Assembly: GCA_028868235.1 (NCBI GenBank)
Contig: JAGWUW010000166.1
Coordinates: 1-6,263, forward strand
Length of the DNA: 6,263 nucleotides
Reading direction: 5' to 3'
Origin: Betaproteobacteria bacterium
GTDB lineage: Bacteria; Pseudomonadota; Gammaproteobacteria; Burkholderiales; Rhodocyclaceae
Shown piece after piece: positions 6,008 to 6,263 of the stretch. Below the pieces are notes generated by a model. The model did not search any database. It was given only the letters and a program-made list of their open reading frames with translations, and had not been told where the DNA came from. Each line of letters opens with the position of its first letter. Within the stretch, counting starts at the first letter, position 1. Both the position numbers and the translations under genes were made by a program.

Positions 6008-6066
6008 CTGGTTTCCTTACATGCTTCCATTGAGTTGTTTTCAGTCGTCAGGTTCCTGCGGCATGG

Positions 6067-6072
6067 GATAAT
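6067..6072 (+). promoter_or_regulatory. Possible -10 for the yaeQ-like gene
   Basis: GATAAT matches TATAAT at five of six positions and lies 22 bases before the ATG at 6095, leaving room for a short leader. No -35 match is present at the usual spacing, so this is only a candidate within the divergent rhodanese/yaeQ region. Confidence 0.3.
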
Positions 6073-6094
6073 CCTACTTTTTCCCGGGGCCGGC

Positions 6095-6263
6095 ATGGCG
6101 CTCAAATCCACCATTTTCAAGGCCGAATTGCAACTGGCTGATCTTGATCGTTCGCATTTTGGCGACTACGCGCTGACCATCGCTCGGCATCCTTCGGAAA
6201 CCGACGAGCGCATGATGGTCCGCTTGCTGGCCTTTGCGTTGAATGCCTCCGAAACTCTGACTT
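6095..6263 (+). CDS. yaeQ: YaeQ family protein, 5' part only
   Basis: The ATG at 6095 opens a frame of 56 residues that runs off the right edge. It begins [19 protein letters not shown] and continues to [19 protein letters not shown], which closely matches the start of E. coli YaeQ as I recall it (MALKATIYKA... and ARHPSETQERMMLRLLAW). Full-length members are about 180 residues, so roughly two thirds is missing. The family has a fold related to PD-(D/E)XK nucleases, but its cellular role is not firmly established. The ribosome site is weak; the match of the first residues to the family fixes the start. Confidence 0.93.
   Translation, partial: MALKSTIFKAELQLADLDRSHFGDYALTIARHPSETDERMMVRLLAFALNASETLT

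Noticed and set aside
1..6263. CRISPR array, insertion sequence, toxin-antitoxin or defence system
   Set aside because: No regularly spaced repeats, transposase motifs, terminal inverted repeats or recognisable defence domains are visible on either strand.

Overview
The window most resembles a chromosome segment of a GC-rich betaproteobacterium. A Rhodocyclales-type organism (Dechloromonas/Azonexus/Accumulibacter-like) is my best guess. This is an inference from the hpnCDE order, the YaeQ family gene, the codon use and the stable-RNA style; no phylogenetic marker settles it.

Left two thirds (1-4958, all minus strand): one compact co-directional run, transcribed right to left, in the order hpnC, hpnD, hpnE, an AcsA-type AMP-forming acyl-CoA synthetase, and an acyl carrier protein cut by the left edge. 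HpnD, HpnC and HpnE are the bacterial three-enzyme route from farnesyl diphosphate through presqualene diphosphate and hydroxysqualene to squalene, which normally feeds hopanoid synthesis. hpnC/hpnD and hpnD/hpnE are each separated by 4 bases. The synthetase and the carrier protein are separated by 11 bases, with the carrier's Shine-Dalgarno overlapping the synthetase stop codon. A 77-base gap separates hpnE from the synthetase, so the run looks like a squalene module followed by an acyl-activation/carrier module. No squalene-hopene cyclase is visible here.

Middle (4959-5315): a complete tRNA-Leu(UAG) with encoded CCA on the plus strand, head to head with hpnC. It has an extended -10 promoter with a GC-rich discriminator and a strong intrinsic terminator. 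The stretch after the terminator (5141-5315) has no convincing gene, but its right end carries a second terminator-like hairpin on the plus strand.

Right part (5316-6263): a minus-strand pair consisting of an exported single-domain rhodanese and, overlapping its 3' end by 25 bases, an 80-residue cysteine-rich protein of unknown function. A 120-base divergent intergenic region follows, and then the start of a plus-strand yaeQ family gene that runs off the right edge.

The squalene pathway itself is well described. The parts most worth a second look are the synthetase/carrier pair attached to the squalene genes, the small Cys/Trp-rich protein next to the exported rhodanese, and the orphan plus-strand hairpin at 5275-5317.
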